Positions 16,042 to 23,971 of a stretch of DNA of 64,000 bases are shown piece after piece (position 1 is the first letter of the stretch; every line of letters starts with the position of its first letter). Under the pieces are notes generated by a model. That model saw only the letters and a program-made list of their open reading frames with translations, was not told the DNA's origin and did no database searches. A program made the position numbers and the translations under genes. Source of the stretch: UBA4124 sp964577515 (lineage in GTDB: Bacteria > Patescibacteriota > Minisyncoccia > Phycocordibacterales > UBA9973); contig CAZNZN010000002.1 in assembly GCA_964577515.1 (NCBI GenBank), positions 1 through 64,000 on the forward strand, given 5' to 3'.

Positions 16042-16544
16042 TATATAGACTTTATTTTGAGAACGGTCTTTCTTCCCTTATCAGTTTTTGGAAGCTTTAT
16101 GAGAAGCATTCCATGGCGTTCTATTGCCTCAGCGTGATCAATCTCAATTTCAGTAGGAAGAGTTACTTTTCGAGCAAATGCTCCCCAGTAGAGTTCTTTG
16201 ACGTGGTACTGATCTGGGGTAATAGATTTATTTTCTTCCCTTTTCCCATAAATATTGACCATATCACGAGTAATAGAAATAGAAAGATTTTCAGGAAGCA
16301 CACCAGCTATTAGTGTTTGGATGATAATCTCATTTGAAGTTTCGTATACATCAACAGGAAGTTCTCCTACTACTTCTTGATGTTCTTCTATTTTTTGTTG
16401 AGGTCCTGATTGTTGCTGGTTTACAGAAAGTTCTTTTCTTTCCATTACAGGAGCAGGTTTCTGCTCAACAACATCGTCATCGTCTTCTTTATCATCAAAA
16501 CGAAGGTTCCCCGCAAGTCGTTCAAAAAATGATCTCTTTTTCAT
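16041..16544 (-). CDS. Hsp20/alpha-crystallin small heat shock protein
   Basis: A 167-residue ATP-independent chaperone. The alpha-crystallin domain runs from about residue 72: 'VDVYETSNEIIIQTLIAGVL', 'ENLSISITRDMVNIYGKREE', 'FARKVTLPTEIEIDHAEAI' and the terminal strand 'HGMLLIKLPK', which usually reads 'GVL.I..PK'. The N-terminal arm contains an acidic stretch (DDKEDDDD) and a Gln-rich linker. I start it at MKKRSFFERL; upstream in-frame codons do not look coding. Confidence 0.92.
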   Translation of the reverse strand: MKKRSFFERLAGNLRFDDKEDDDDVVEQKPAPVMERKELSVNQQQSGPQQKIEEHQEVVGELPVDVYETSNEIIIQTLIAGVLPENLSISITRDMVNIYGKREENKSITPDQYHVKELYWGAFARKVTLPTEIEIDHAEAIERHGMLLIKLPKTDKGRKTVLKIKSI

Positions 16545-16563
16545 GTCTTCTAGTATAACATAG

Positions 16564-17166
16564 CTATGTACGATTTTTTTGCACACTACGTTTTGCTATA
16601 TATACCCCAACCACTGTTAAAATGGTCGCAAAAAGCATCAATCCAGCACTGATATATTCCACATGACGTATATCAAAATACGACCCAACACTAAATCCAA
16701 GAATAACTACTGCGAGAGGCCAGAGTACCGCCCCAACAGCAGAAAAAAGAATAAAGTGTCTTCTATTCATTCTACTTATACCGGCTAAAAAAGGTGCGGC
16801 CGTGCGAACCACTGGAACAAATCGAGATAAAAAAACTGCCCATGTTCCATACTTTGCATAGAATAACTCTGTCTTTACAACATACTTTTCAGGGATACGC
16901 TGTAGAAGATGGTTTGTTGTTCGGCGATTACGAACAACTGTTCCCAAATAATACCCTAAAATATTCCCAAAAAAGGCAGCAAAAGCGATGACAATAATCG
17001 CTGTATGTAGTGGCACTACCTGATCATAGGCAAGCATCCCTAAACTAAAGAGCATACTATCTCCTGGGAGAAAGAAGAGTGCAACGATACCAGTCTCCCC
17101 AAAAACAGTTAACGCTACGACTCCATATAAAACTATACCTGAAAGATGAGAAAGTATATGATGCAT
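16564..17166 (-). CDS. DedA-family membrane protein
   Basis: A 200-residue DedA/VTT protein. 'FGETGIVALFFLPGDSMLF', 'FFGNILGYYLG' and 'FLSRFVPVVRTAAPFLAGISRM' are the family hallmarks, including the re-entrant 'F.RF.P..R...P..AG'. Related proteins are undecaprenyl-phosphate or phospholipid transporters or scramblases, and a C55-P recycling role is plausible here. It starts 12 bp after the tRNA-Arg gene on the same strand. Confidence 0.9.
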   Translation of the reverse strand: MHHILSHLSGIVLYGVVALTVFGETGIVALFFLPGDSMLFSLGMLAYDQVVPLHTAIIVIAFAAFFGNILGYYLGTVVRNRRTTNHLLQRIPEKYVVKTELFYAKYGTWAVFLSRFVPVVRTAAPFLAGISRMNRRHFILFSAVGAVLWPLAVVILGFSVGSYFDIRHVEYISAGLMLFATILTVVGVYIAKRSVQKNRT

Positions 17167-17178
17167 ATAATGAGGCGC

Positions 17179-17253
17179 TGGTGTCCTCGGCAGGAATTGA
17201 ACCTACAATAACTCCTTAGGACGGAGCGGTTATATCCGTTTAACTACGAGGAC
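17179..17253 (-). tRNA. tRNA-Arg (anticodon CCT), CCA encoded
   Basis: The minus-strand gene starts GTCCTCGTAGTTAAACGG. The stem CTCC/GGAG encloses loop GTCCTAA (CCT) and the T-arm is GTAGGTTCAATTCCTGC. Acceptor GTCCTCG pairs with CGAGGAC, followed by A and CCA. It is the only tRNA in this window with a complete encoded CCA. It lies between the glutaredoxin and dedA genes. Confidence 0.92.
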
Positions 17254-17260
17254 AATGTGA

Positions 17261-17494
17261 TTAGGCAGCGAGCAATTCAGCGATTTTTTGCTCTTGAAAA
17301 CCGACAAGTACCGCTTCACCGACTTTTATTACTGGGACACCGAGCTGGCCAGTCATTGCTACCATCTCTTTTCTTTTTTCGATATCGGCCAGCACGTTAT
17401 GTTCTGTATAGGCAAAACCGTGAGCCTTAAAATACTCCTTCGCAAGTTGACAATAGTGACAAGTAGGTGTGCTGTAGATGGTGATGTCTTTCAT
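17261..17494 (-). CDS. Glutaredoxin-like protein (NrdH/Grx type)
   Basis: A 77-residue thioredoxin-fold protein. 'ITIYSTPTCHYCQLAKEYFKAHGF' gives a CxxC active site (CHYC), and 'GVPVIKVGEAVLVGF' gives the cis-proline loop. It probably reduces disulfides using electrons from TrxB or glutathione-like thiols. Its sequence parallels the second glutaredoxin at 30483-30713. TATACT ends 8 nt before the ATG. It is followed on the same strand by tRNA-Arg. Confidence 0.9.
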   Translation of the reverse strand: MKDITIYSTPTCHYCQLAKEYFKAHGFAYTEHNVLADIEKRKEMVAMTGQLGVPVIKVGEAVLVGFQEQKIAELLAA

Positions 17495-17525
17495 AGGAAA
17501 TCAGTATACCACAATAACATTTCCG

Positions 17526-17918
17526 CTAAGAACCCAGCCCAAGTCCTTTCAAAAGAGTATTCCAAAAACGTTTCAATACAGGCTGCTTCTCTGCCGATTG
17601 TTCTTTTTGTTCTGCCGTAGTCACCACGATAAGCCCCTCTCCTGGACGAACAAGACGGTACTTATCCCTAAGAATGTACTCTTTCCCTTCCTGTGTTTCT
17701 ATGCGTGTGTTGAGATCATGTATTGTCGTATACTTTTCTTCTAAGATTCCCTTATCTTCTTTTAAATTTTCGATATGTGCTCGTATGGCTTTATGTTTCT
17801 GATACAGCTCAAGAACAGAAGACAACAGTATTGCTAATATGGCAATAGCAACAACAAATCCCACAATCCTTCGAGGTGAAATACGGTACGGCTGTTTTGA
17901 GAATTGCATTTTTATCAT
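17526..17918 (-). CDS. ftsB: FtsB/DivIC-type septum initiator
   Basis: A 130-residue bitopic protein. A basic N-terminus is followed by a membrane helix 'VGFVVAIAILAILLSSVLELY' (about 20-42), a heptad coiled coil 'HIENLKEDKGILEEKYTTIHDLNTRIET' and the segment 'YILRDKYRLVRPGEGLIVV'. This is the FtsB/DivIC arrangement; the protein bridges FtsL and FtsQ in the divisome. A short Lys-rich tail follows. It is divergent from a 38-codon membrane-peptide gene. Confidence 0.82.
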   Translation of the reverse strand: MIKMQFSKQPYRISPRRIVGFVVAIAILAILLSSVLELYQKHKAIRAHIENLKEDKGILEEKYTTIHDLNTRIETQEGKEYILRDKYRLVRPGEGLIVVTTAEQKEQSAEKQPVLKRFWNTLLKGLGLGS

Positions 17919-17931
17919 AGATAGTGGTAGG

Positions 17932-18048
17932 ATGCCTTATATGCTATTCAATAATAACAGAAAACGTATCGCTTTGGCATGGAAGATATTCTCTATCATT
18001 ATCATTGTGTCAATGATACTCCTGTACATGCCAGGACTTTTCAGCTAA
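17932..18048 (+). CDS. Small conserved-looking membrane peptide (38 aa)
   Basis: A 38-residue ORF with a basic N-terminus (NNNRKRIALAWK) and one membrane helix 'IFSIIIIVSMILLYMPGLF'. It starts at the first ATG after the divergent ftsB promoter region and its last codons overlap the 3' end of lepA by 4 nt. The layout, basic segment then helix ending in MPGLF, looks deliberate rather than random, but the function is unknown. Confidence 0.5.
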   Translation: MPYMLFNNNRKRIALAWKIFSIIIIVSMILLYMPGLFS

Positions 18049-19838
18049 TCGCGATCTCGCATTACTTTTATAAATACTTCATGCGGAATAGAAACACTTG
18101 CGTGCTCACGCATTTTTTTCTTTCCTTTTTTCTGCTTATCAAGTAGTTTATTTTTTCGTGTGACATCACCTCCGTACAAATACCCTGTAACATCTTTTCG
18201 AAAGGCTTTCAATGTACGAGAAGCGATAATGCGCCCTCCTACCTTTGCCTGAATCTTCATTTCAACAAGTTGTCGCGGCATGATATTTTGTAACTTCTCT
18301 ACAAACTTATCGGCCTCTTCTTGTACTCTCCTTTTTGCGATCACCCTTGTAAACGCATGCATGGGTTCGTCACCAATAAGAATATCCATTCTGAGAACAT
18401 CAGCATTGCGAAGTTCGCTCCCGTCATAGGCAATAGAAGCATATCCACTTGTGATACTTTTTAACTCATCAAAAAACCCACGCATAAGTTCTCGCAATGG
18501 TAGTAACATATGGATGCGAGATCGGTTGTCTCCAAAGTGATCAATGGTCCCCACTTCTGCTTCGTGCTCATAGAGAAACGGCATCAAAACCCCCACGTAG
18601 TCAAGTGGAGTAATAATCGCTGCATGGACCCAGGGCTCTTTTACCGAAGCAACATCACCATCATTAGGGAAAAGGTGTGGTGAATACACTGTACGGTGTT
18701 GGTTGTTTCTTAATGTCACTTCATACGTGATAGATGGAAGAGTAACAATAAGATCAAGGTTGAATTCTCGTCGCAATCGTTCGGTAATAATTTCGAGGTG
18801 GAGCATACCAAGAAAGCCACAACGGTAGCCTCTACCCAGAGCTCCTGACACCTCTTCTTCATAAGAAAATGCACTATCAGAAAGGCGTAGGCGCGCAAGA
18901 GCCATGCGAAGCTCATCAAAATCATCTTGACTCTCCGGGTATACAGAAGCCCATACAACAGGGCGTGGCTGTTGATAACCGAGAAGTACAGGCACCGGAC
19001 GTTTCGGGTTGATAATAGTATCTCCTACAGACGCAACACCTGGTTGCTTGATCCCTGTAACAATAAAACCGATCTGTCCTGCTTCTAACGTATTTGTTAA
19101 AGTTTCTGTAGGAGTAAAGACACCCACTTCAAGTACTTGAAACTGTTGTTTTGCCGCAGCGAAAGCAAGCGTATCCCCTCGTTTAACACTTCCTGAGAAC
19201 ATACGCACAAAAACAATCACCCCTTTATGGTTTGAATAGTTAAAATCAAAAATAAGCGCCTGAGGATCTGTGTCTTGAGAGGAGCGCGGTGCCGGAACTT
19301 TTTTTATGATTTCTTCTAAAAGTTTTTCCACGCCCTCACCTGTTCTCCCTGAAACATGGAGTACTTCCCTTTCATCACAACCAAGAAGTGAGCAAAGTTC
19401 TAGAGTTACTTCCTCAATACGCGCAAGCGGTGAATCAACTTTTGTAAGTACAGGAATAATCACAAGCCCTGATTCTTGTGCCATACCAAGAGTGGTCAAG
19501 GTTTGTGCTTGAACCCCCTGTGTTGCATCGACAAGGAGGAGCGACCCCTCTACCGCCTTAAGCGCACGTGATACTTCATAAGAAAAGTCTATATGCCCTG
19601 GAGTATCAATAAGGTTAAGCATAAAAGATTCTGTGCCAACTGTGTGCAACATCCGCACAGGCTGCATTTTGATAGTAATACCGCGTTCTCGCTCAAGTTC
19701 CATACTATCAAGTACCTGATCTTTCATCTTGCGCGCCTCTATAGTCCCAGTGATTTCAAGCATCCGATCCGCAAGCGTCGATTTACCATGGTCAATATGT
19801 GCAATAATACTGAAATTTCGAATATGTCCTAAGTCCAT
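18045..19838 (-). CDS. lepA: Elongation factor 4 (LepA)
   Basis: A 597-residue translational GTPase. G1 is 'AHIDHGKSTLADRM', switch II 'DTPGHIDFSYEVSRALKAVEG', and the NKxD-like motif 'TKVD'. The LepA-specific C-terminus is present ('GYASIAYD', 'DILIGDEPMHAF', 'RDVTGYLYGGDVTRKNKLLDKQKKGKKKM'). It acts in ribosome back-translocation or assembly. Length is normal. It is convergent with the membrane-peptide gene at its 3' end. Confidence 0.97.
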   Translation of the reverse strand: MDLGHIRNFSIIAHIDHGKSTLADRMLEITGTIEARKMKDQVLDSMELERERGITIKMQPVRMLHTVGTESFMLNLIDTPGHIDFSYEVSRALKAVEGSLLLVDATQGVQAQTLTTLGMAQESGLVIIPVLTKVDSPLARIEEVTLELCSLLGCDEREVLHVSGRTGEGVEKLLEEIIKKVPAPRSSQDTDPQALIFDFNYSNHKGVIVFVRMFSGSVKRGDTLAFAAAKQQFQVLEVGVFTPTETLTNTLEAGQIGFIVTGIKQPGVASVGDTIINPKRPVPVLLGYQQPRPVVWASVYPESQDDFDELRMALARLRLSDSAFSYEEEVSGALGRGYRCGFLGMLHLEIITERLRREFNLDLIVTLPSITYEVTLRNNQHRTVYSPHLFPNDGDVASVKEPWVHAAIITPLDYVGVLMPFLYEHEAEVGTIDHFGDNRSRIHMLLPLRELMRGFFDELKSITSGYASIAYDGSELRNADVLRMDILIGDEPMHAFTRVIAKRRVQEEADKFVEKLQNIMPRQLVEMKIQAKVGGRIIASRTLKAFRKDVTGYLYGGDVTRKNKLLDKQKKGKKKMREHASVSIPHEVFIKVMRDRD

Positions 19839-19878
19839 AACTAAGTGGGCAAACTATACCATAAAAAACCCTTTTTGC

Positions 19879-21567
19879 TTAGAGATCTTGCTGTTCTGGA
19901 ACAACAGGCTTTGCTCTCCAGAATTTTGATTTTGCTGTCTCTAAAAAGAGAAAGATATCTTCATTTTTTAAGGCAACAAGAACAAGACCGTAGACAAGAA
20001 GTCCGACGCCTCCCGCGATTACTCCTTGCAACAAAACACCAAGAAATCGCGCTTGGTCAACACCAACACTTGCAACAGAGAGTGTTATATACGCCCCTGC
20101 CGCAGCAATAATCCCTGCTCCAGCAGTGTGAAAGAGCGTTTTTCCGATATCGTGTACGGAGATTTTTTCTTTTGCATATCTATGATGGAAGCGAATCCAC
20201 AACATCATTGCGTTTGTGATTTGACCAATAGAAAATCCAAGAGGGAGCATGAGCACTGAAGCCCCTTTAACCCCATCTACTCGCAAGAGCGACACTACAA
20301 ATTGTTCAAACAGCGGACTCCATTTAAAAAGTGCTAAAAAGAGGATGGTTGTTAAAATAGAAACAGCCATGCCGATACTATTTGTTTTTAAGGGTGTTTT
20401 TGTATCCCCCTGTGCATAAAAACCGCGAACAAGAAGTAGTATCATACTCTGCGCAGTAACGGATAACGAGAAAAGAGCCAAAGCTCCTGCTACAAGCCGA
20501 GTATCGTTCCAAGAAAAAACTCCGCCACCTAAAAGGATACGAACTATTTGCGCTCGAAGTACAATAAAAAACAATGCGCATGGTATCGAAAAGAAAAGTA
20601 TGTTTCGTGTTGCGCGGTGGATCAGAGAAAGGAACTCTACATCTTTTTTTTCTTCAAAAAGACGTGTAAGTGTCGGGAAAGCAGCAACTGCGTATGATAT
20701 CCCAATAATCATAAGTGGTGTGGTTTGAATATTGTACGACAATTGAAACACTGAGAGAGACCCGGCCGCAAGAAGTGATGCAATAGCAGCCATCGCAATA
20801 AAAATAATGTTAGTAATGGAAAGACCGAGCGTTCTTGGTAAAGATTGTTTAACAACAGCAACAATCATCTTCCAATCAATGTTCTTTATAAAACGAGGCA
20901 TCTTTTGTACAGAGAGTAGTGATGGTATCTGTATAGCAACATGAAGAATCGCTCCTAGGACAACTCCTAGGACAATCCCCAAGATACCCAAAAAGGGGTA
21001 CCCGAAGAGAATCCCTACAACAATACCCATATTGTAAAGAATTGGAGCAACTGCAAATGATAAGAATTTTTGTTTTACCTGGGTAAAAGCACTAAAGAGA
21101 CTTGAGAGGCCGAATAAAAACGGTGAGAGCAACATAATACGCGTATAAAGAACGAGATCCTGGTGTTGTACTCCAGAAAAACCTGGAGAGACCAAGTGAA
21201 CAAGTGCTGGCATAAAAATCCCAACAACAAAAGAGAGTCCGACCATCCCTAAAAAATATGCGGAAAGTAATGAGCTCGAAAAACGCTCCATTTGTTTTTC
21301 ATCATTTTTCTTTATATGTGCCGTAATAAACGGAATAAGCACAGTGACTGAAAACAAAGAAGCAAACGCATTGAAGATGAAATCTGGAATACGAAACGAC
21401 GCATAGTACACATCTAACGTAGCGGAAGGACCAACAACAGAAGCAAGGAAACGATCACGGAACAACCCTATAAGCTGTGAGAGTACGGAAAAAACAGCAA
21501 GAACCAGTGCTGCCTGGTTCATACTTGTAATATCCTTATTGAGAAGTTTGAATAATCGTGAGACCAT
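19879..21567 (-). CDS. murJ: Lipid II flippase MurJ (MviN)
   Basis: A 562-residue polytopic MOP-superfamily protein with about 14 hydrophobic segments. 'FRDRFLASVVGPSATLDVYYASFRIPDF' matches the conserved N-terminal 'R..L....G.....DAF..AFRIPN'. 'ALFSLSVTAQSMILLLVRGFYAQGDTKTPLK' is the family block around TM10. It flips lipid II across the membrane for peptidoglycan synthesis. It lies 6 bp after the O-antigen-ligase-like gene. Confidence 0.93.
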   Translation of the reverse strand: MVSRLFKLLNKDITSMNQAALVLAVFSVLSQLIGLFRDRFLASVVGPSATLDVYYASFRIPDFIFNAFASLFSVTVLIPFITAHIKKNDEKQMERFSSSLLSAYFLGMVGLSFVVGIFMPALVHLVSPGFSGVQHQDLVLYTRIMLLSPFLFGLSSLFSAFTQVKQKFLSFAVAPILYNMGIVVGILFGYPFLGILGIVLGVVLGAILHVAIQIPSLLSVQKMPRFIKNIDWKMIVAVVKQSLPRTLGLSITNIIFIAMAAIASLLAAGSLSVFQLSYNIQTTPLMIIGISYAVAAFPTLTRLFEEKKDVEFLSLIHRATRNILFFSIPCALFFIVLRAQIVRILLGGGVFSWNDTRLVAGALALFSLSVTAQSMILLLVRGFYAQGDTKTPLKTNSIGMAVSILTTILFLALFKWSPLFEQFVVSLLRVDGVKGASVLMLPLGFSIGQITNAMMLWIRFHHRYAKEKISVHDIGKTLFHTAGAGIIAAAGAYITLSVASVGVDQARFLGVLLQGVIAGGVGLLVYGLVLVALKNEDIFLFLETAKSKFWRAKPVVPEQQDL

Positions 21568-21573
21568 ACAAGG

Positions 21574-23931
21574 CTAACGACTTTTGGCTGGTTGTTTTTG
21601 CTCTTGAGTGTTTGTTGTAGCGGTAGTAGTCGAAGCACCTTTTTCTATTCTATCAATTTGTTCATCAACACCAGATACGGAAGGGAAAAGTTGTTTAAAT
21701 TGCTTGAGTGCTTCGATAGCTTTTGAGCGTTCCCCTGAGGCCTCAAGAACTGAAATATAAGAGAGGTAGTTGTTTGGATTTTTAGGATTGATTGATTGTG
21801 CACGAGAGTATGCCTCGAGTGCGAGATCATAACTTTTTGCTTGCGCATATACGCCACCAAGGAGTGTGTACCCCTGCTCATCATACGGAGCAATAGCAAC
21901 ATACTTAAGAAGTTCATCTTTTATTGCACCTGTTGCTCCCTGAGACTGCTTGATTTGCCCTCTGAGGACGTATGCATCAAGATAATCTTTTTTAAGTTCA
22001 ATAGCTTTTTCGATTTGATCAAGTGCTATATCAGTATTCTTTTCCGCTAGCGCTATACGTGCATTGTTGATAAAGAATAGCGGATTATTTGGATTGCGCT
22101 TCTGAGCCTCTTCTGCAGCAGTTCTCGCGCTTTTTATCGCATCTTCACTTCCTTGTCCTCCAGCAATAAGCTGGTATACCTGACTAAGACTAAGCCAGTT
22201 CACAGCACTGCGGCGATTCAAAGAAACTGCTGTTTGGGCACTTTGCTCAGCCTGAGTAAAGAGTGACTGCAGTCGTGTCTTGTCTGGATTTTCTGTTTGC
22301 GCAATACGCCCGAATTCATTTACATATAGAGATGCACGAGCACGCCAGTACTCATCGTTAGGAGAAAGTGTGATTGCTTTATTGATACGACTTTCTGCAA
22401 CAGCAATATCCCCAGCAACAAGGGCTCGATTGTAGAAGACGATACTGGCAAAACGTGTCCCTGTGAAGTACACAGCAGAGAAAGCACCCATCGTACCGAC
22501 AACAAGGAGAAGAATAGCGAAAAAGCTGGTGCGTGGATCTTTTAAATAATTTATAGAAGCAACTTTAGTCTTTCCAACAAGTGCTGAAACACCGAAAAGT
22601 AGCCCTATATAGATAAAGCCACTAACGATAAGCACAAGCCCCGGAGCCCCAAAGACAAGTAGTAGCGCCGTCGCAAGTGTCATGATAAGTGAAGAGAAAG
22701 CGATAAACCGAGAAAAATGATCCGGGAAGGTATAGTTGAACAATTTAAACGCATGAACAATCGCGAGAATAATGAGAATAATGAACGCAAGTGACGGAAG
22801 AATACCGTTCGTTGTGATCATTGATTGAAGATAGTTGTACCCTATATCAAAGGGAGTATTCCAGAAGACCGTCTTATTTATGTCTACAGGGTGATAAAGA
22901 TTCCAGACATCAGCATAAGCACCGGCACCAGTACCAAAGAGGGGGTCTTTATAGAGCGCCTGACGCATTACAGATGTTGTTGTCGCAAAAGAAGGGCGGA
23001 TATTTGTAAACGAGATACCCGCAGATTGCGAAATCATGGTCCCAATAGAGCTACTACTAAGGAAGAAGAAAAGTGCAACAAGAAGAGAGATGAAAGAAAA
23101 TAGTGGAAATGTTTGTTTCTCTGTTACTGTCTCGTCTGCTTCTAATGGTTCTTCTGGCTGCTGCAGTTGTGGAAGTTTTGAGAAAAGAGAACGTTCTACT
23201 GATGATTTATAGACGAACACCAAAAGAGACGCCACTGCAGCAATAATCCACGCTGCCTTAAAGTTAAGAAATACAAGACATACAAGGCTCAAAAAGATGG
23301 CAACAATCGCAATCTTTTTGAAAAAACCTTTCGGCATAAGTACCTCGTACATGAGAAGTCCTAAAATAAATGTAAAAGTAACAAAATAAGTGAAGTCAAC
23401 CCAAGAACCAACGAGAGTTCCCTGGTTTGCAACATGTGCAAGATTTTTTGCAACAAATGGAATGTTTTGCGATACATAAAGAATAACTTGAAGCAGCACA
23501 GTGATGACTGACGCTGCAAAAGAGATGAGAAAGATTTTGACAAGTCGACGTTGTTCTCGTGCGAAAGTAGCAACCATAAACACAAGGAGTGAAAGCACTG
23601 CACTTGTTGCAAAAGAGTCCAACACAAACCCTTTCCCCCACAAAGAAACTGACACATCCACAGAGGTAAGAGCACTCACAAAAGAGAGGGCCACCCATGC
23701 TCCTAGAGTAAGGAAAGTGCTTGATTTAGGGATTTTCAGTGATCCTTCGATAAACTGCGCAACCAGCCAAAAAGAAAATCCTAGTAATACCCCTACGTAA
23801 AAGATGAACCCTTTTACCATCCCGAAACCACCGACAGTCGCAGGAAGAAAAAATATTGGTAATAATGCGCAAACCGCAGTAATAATTGTAAATGAAATAT
23901 TGTTAAATTTAATCGCCATTCGTTGATACAT
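21574..23931 (-). CDS. O-antigen ligase-like membrane protein with C-terminal TPR domain
   Basis: A 785-residue protein. The first ~450 residues contain about a dozen hydrophobic segments and the ligase-like periplasmic loop 'KDPLFGTGAGAYADVWNLYHP', similar to the 'P..G.G.G.F' of Wzy_C/WaaL proteins. The rest is a tetratricopeptide array (RINKAITLSPNDEYW, AEEAQKRNPNNPLFFIN, DQIEKAIELKKDYLDAY, ALEAYSRAQSINPKNPNNYLS). It may attach glycan to a surface carrier. The start is the ATG 6 nt after TATACT. It is in line with murJ. Confidence 0.82.
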   Translation of the reverse strand: MYQRMAIKFNNISFTIITAVCALLPIFFLPATVGGFGMVKGFIFYVGVLLGFSFWLVAQFIEGSLKIPKSSTFLTLGAWVALSFVSALTSVDVSVSLWGKGFVLDSFATSAVLSLLVFMVATFAREQRRLVKIFLISFAASVITVLLQVILYVSQNIPFVAKNLAHVANQGTLVGSWVDFTYFVTFTFILGLLMYEVLMPKGFFKKIAIVAIFLSLVCLVFLNFKAAWIIAAVASLLVFVYKSSVERSLFSKLPQLQQPEEPLEADETVTEKQTFPLFSFISLLVALFFFLSSSSIGTMISQSAGISFTNIRPSFATTTSVMRQALYKDPLFGTGAGAYADVWNLYHPVDINKTVFWNTPFDIGYNYLQSMITTNGILPSLAFIILIILAIVHAFKLFNYTFPDHFSRFIAFSSLIMTLATALLLVFGAPGLVLIVSGFIYIGLLFGVSALVGKTKVASINYLKDPRTSFFAILLLVVGTMGAFSAVYFTGTRFASIVFYNRALVAGDIAVAESRINKAITLSPNDEYWRARASLYVNEFGRIAQTENPDKTRLQSLFTQAEQSAQTAVSLNRRSAVNWLSLSQVYQLIAGGQGSEDAIKSARTAAEEAQKRNPNNPLFFINNARIALAEKNTDIALDQIEKAIELKKDYLDAYVLRGQIKQSQGATGAIKDELLKYVAIAPYDEQGYTLLGGVYAQAKSYDLALEAYSRAQSINPKNPNNYLSYISVLEASGERSKAIEALKQFKQLFPSVSGVDEQIDRIEKGASTTTATTNTQEQKQPAKSR

Positions 23932-23971
23932 GGGCATAGTATAGCGTGTTTTACACGCGAAAAGAAGGGTA

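Noticed and set aside
17839..17931. Upstream extension of the 38-residue membrane peptide to 69 residues
   Set aside because: The extension runs antisense through the 5' end of ftsB; the first ATG after the divergent promoter region is a better start.
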